From Oceanospirillaceae bacterium (GTDB taxonomy: Bacteria; Pseudomonadota; Gammaproteobacteria; Pseudomonadales; Balneatricaceae), in the NCBI GenBank assembly GCA_003523085.1, contig DPHD01000036.1:31072-65747 (forward strand): a DNA stretch of 34,676 bases, written 5' to 3'. A model generated the notes under the pieces. That model was not told the DNA's origin, did no database searches, and saw only the letters and a program-made list of their open reading frames with translations. This document shows, one piece after another, positions 34,248-34,676 of this stretch. Position numbers and translations under genes: made by a program. The number at the start of each line of letters is the position of its first letter. The stretch's first letter is position 1.

Positions 34248-34650
34248 AGACAACCCGGTTCACCTGTACAACTGCGGATTGCAAGTTAGAGTCAGCGATT
34301 TAAACTACGGCAACCACCTCGGCAACGACGCTATCTTGAGTTATTTCCATGAGATCCGTGTGCAGTGGCTAAGCCATAATCAACTCAGTGAGCAAGACGT
34401 GGGCGGCTGCGGGCTGATAATGACGGGCGCCAATATAGACTACCTAAAGCAAGGCCACCTTCACCAAAAGCTAACCCTATCCCTGAGTGTTAGCAACATC
34501 GGCAAAGCGCGTTTTAGCCTAGGCTACAAGCTCAAGGAACAAAAGACGGGTCACCCCATTGCCACTGGCTCAACCCACATGGGCTGTTTTGATTACCAAC
34601 GCCAAAAGCCCGCACGTATGCCGCCAGGCTTCGCTGAATTACTAAAATAG
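34231..34650 (+). CDS. Hotdog-fold acyl-CoA thioesterase
   Basis: A 139-residue protein of the 4-hydroxybenzoyl-CoA thioesterase/YbgC type. The core VRVSDLNYGNHLGNDAILSY holds the Asp and the NH-containing catalytic loop, and TGANIDYLKQGHLHQKL and STHMGCFDYQR are typical strands. It hydrolyses some acyl-CoA, substrate unknown. The start lies inside the end of bioA (17-base overlap), so translation is coupled; a link to pimeloyl or fatty-acyl supply is possible but unproven. Confidence 0.85.
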   Translation: MTTPTEDNPVHLYNCGLQVRVSDLNYGNHLGNDAILSYFHEIRVQWLSHNQLSEQDVGGCGLIMTGANIDYLKQGHLHQKLTLSLSVSNIGKARFSLGYKLKEQKTGHPIATGSTHMGCFDYQRQKPARMPPGFAELLK

Positions 34651-34662
34651 CCACTCGTCTTT

Positions 34663-34676
34663 CCGGCGCAGGCCGG
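34663..34676. repeat. REP-like palindrome cut by the window end
   Basis: CCGGC and GCCGG pair around the loop GCAG, preceded by TTT. This is the reverse of the 5-24 palindrome: both share GGCCTGCGCC on one strand. The window ends at position 34676, so the flank is not visible. Confidence 0.6.

Overview
The window reads as chromosomal DNA of a marine or halotolerant gammaproteobacterium near the Oceanospirillales/Pseudomonadales. The basis is gene order and content, not a database match. The blocks rpsP-rimM-trmD-rplS and xerD-dsbC-(elyC-like)-hom-thrC-recJ lie close together on one strand, an arrangement I recall from Pseudomonas and relatives. Genes for choline-to-glycine-betaine oxidation and for ectoine breakdown point to an organism that handles compatible solutes. 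I see no tRNA, rRNA, CRISPR array, insertion sequence or prophage. Coding density is high, and only one gap exceeds 300 bases (26732-27102).

Layout. 1-100: a REP-like palindrome and short direct repeats. 103-1533: a two-domain ModF-like ABC ATPase. 1602-2549: an EmrE-like small multidrug resistance (SMR) exporter followed by the regulator BetI. 2554-4110: a glycosyltransferase fused to a ChbG/YdjC-type deacetylase. 4238-7400: betA and betB on the minus strand, with a clear sigma-70-like promoter and a probable BetI operator upstream of betB. 7565-8653: a membrane-anchored endonuclease/exonuclease/phosphatase-family protein. 8793-10826: a PTS EIIC-like membrane domain fused to an apparently intact EAL (c-di-GMP phosphodiesterase) domain. 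10862-11131: a DUF1289 protein. 11141-18101, all minus: recJ, thrC, hom, an elyC-like gene, dsbC and xerD.

18191-24603 separates the two conserved blocks. It holds a repeat-rich lipoprotein with a peptidoglycan-binding domain. It also holds a tightly packed minus-strand operon: a TetR regulator, an MMPL/RND exporter, a LolA-like periplasmic protein and an outer-membrane beta-barrel. Together these look like a self-regulated envelope-spanning export route with unknown cargo. 24782-26731 is the ribosomal/tRNA-modification operon, with a strong terminator, a good promoter and a long structured leader.

27103-30472 is a plus-strand operon: a cystathionine-gamma-synthase-family PLP enzyme, ectoine hydrolase (doeA) and N-acetyl-diaminobutyrate deacetylase (doeB). 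No diaminobutyrate transaminase or aspartate-semialdehyde dehydrogenase is present. A convergent pair, a PuuB/DadA-like FAD oxidoreductase and an unknown 101-residue protein, follows. The window closes with trmO, then bioA overlapping a hotdog thioesterase gene, and ends inside another REP-like palindrome.

Most promising for new biology: the EIIC-EAL fusion (a possible sugar-sensing phosphodiesterase), the TetR/RND/LolA-like/beta-barrel export operon, the variant ectoine-catabolism operon, the GT2-deacetylase fusion and the repeat lipoprotein.
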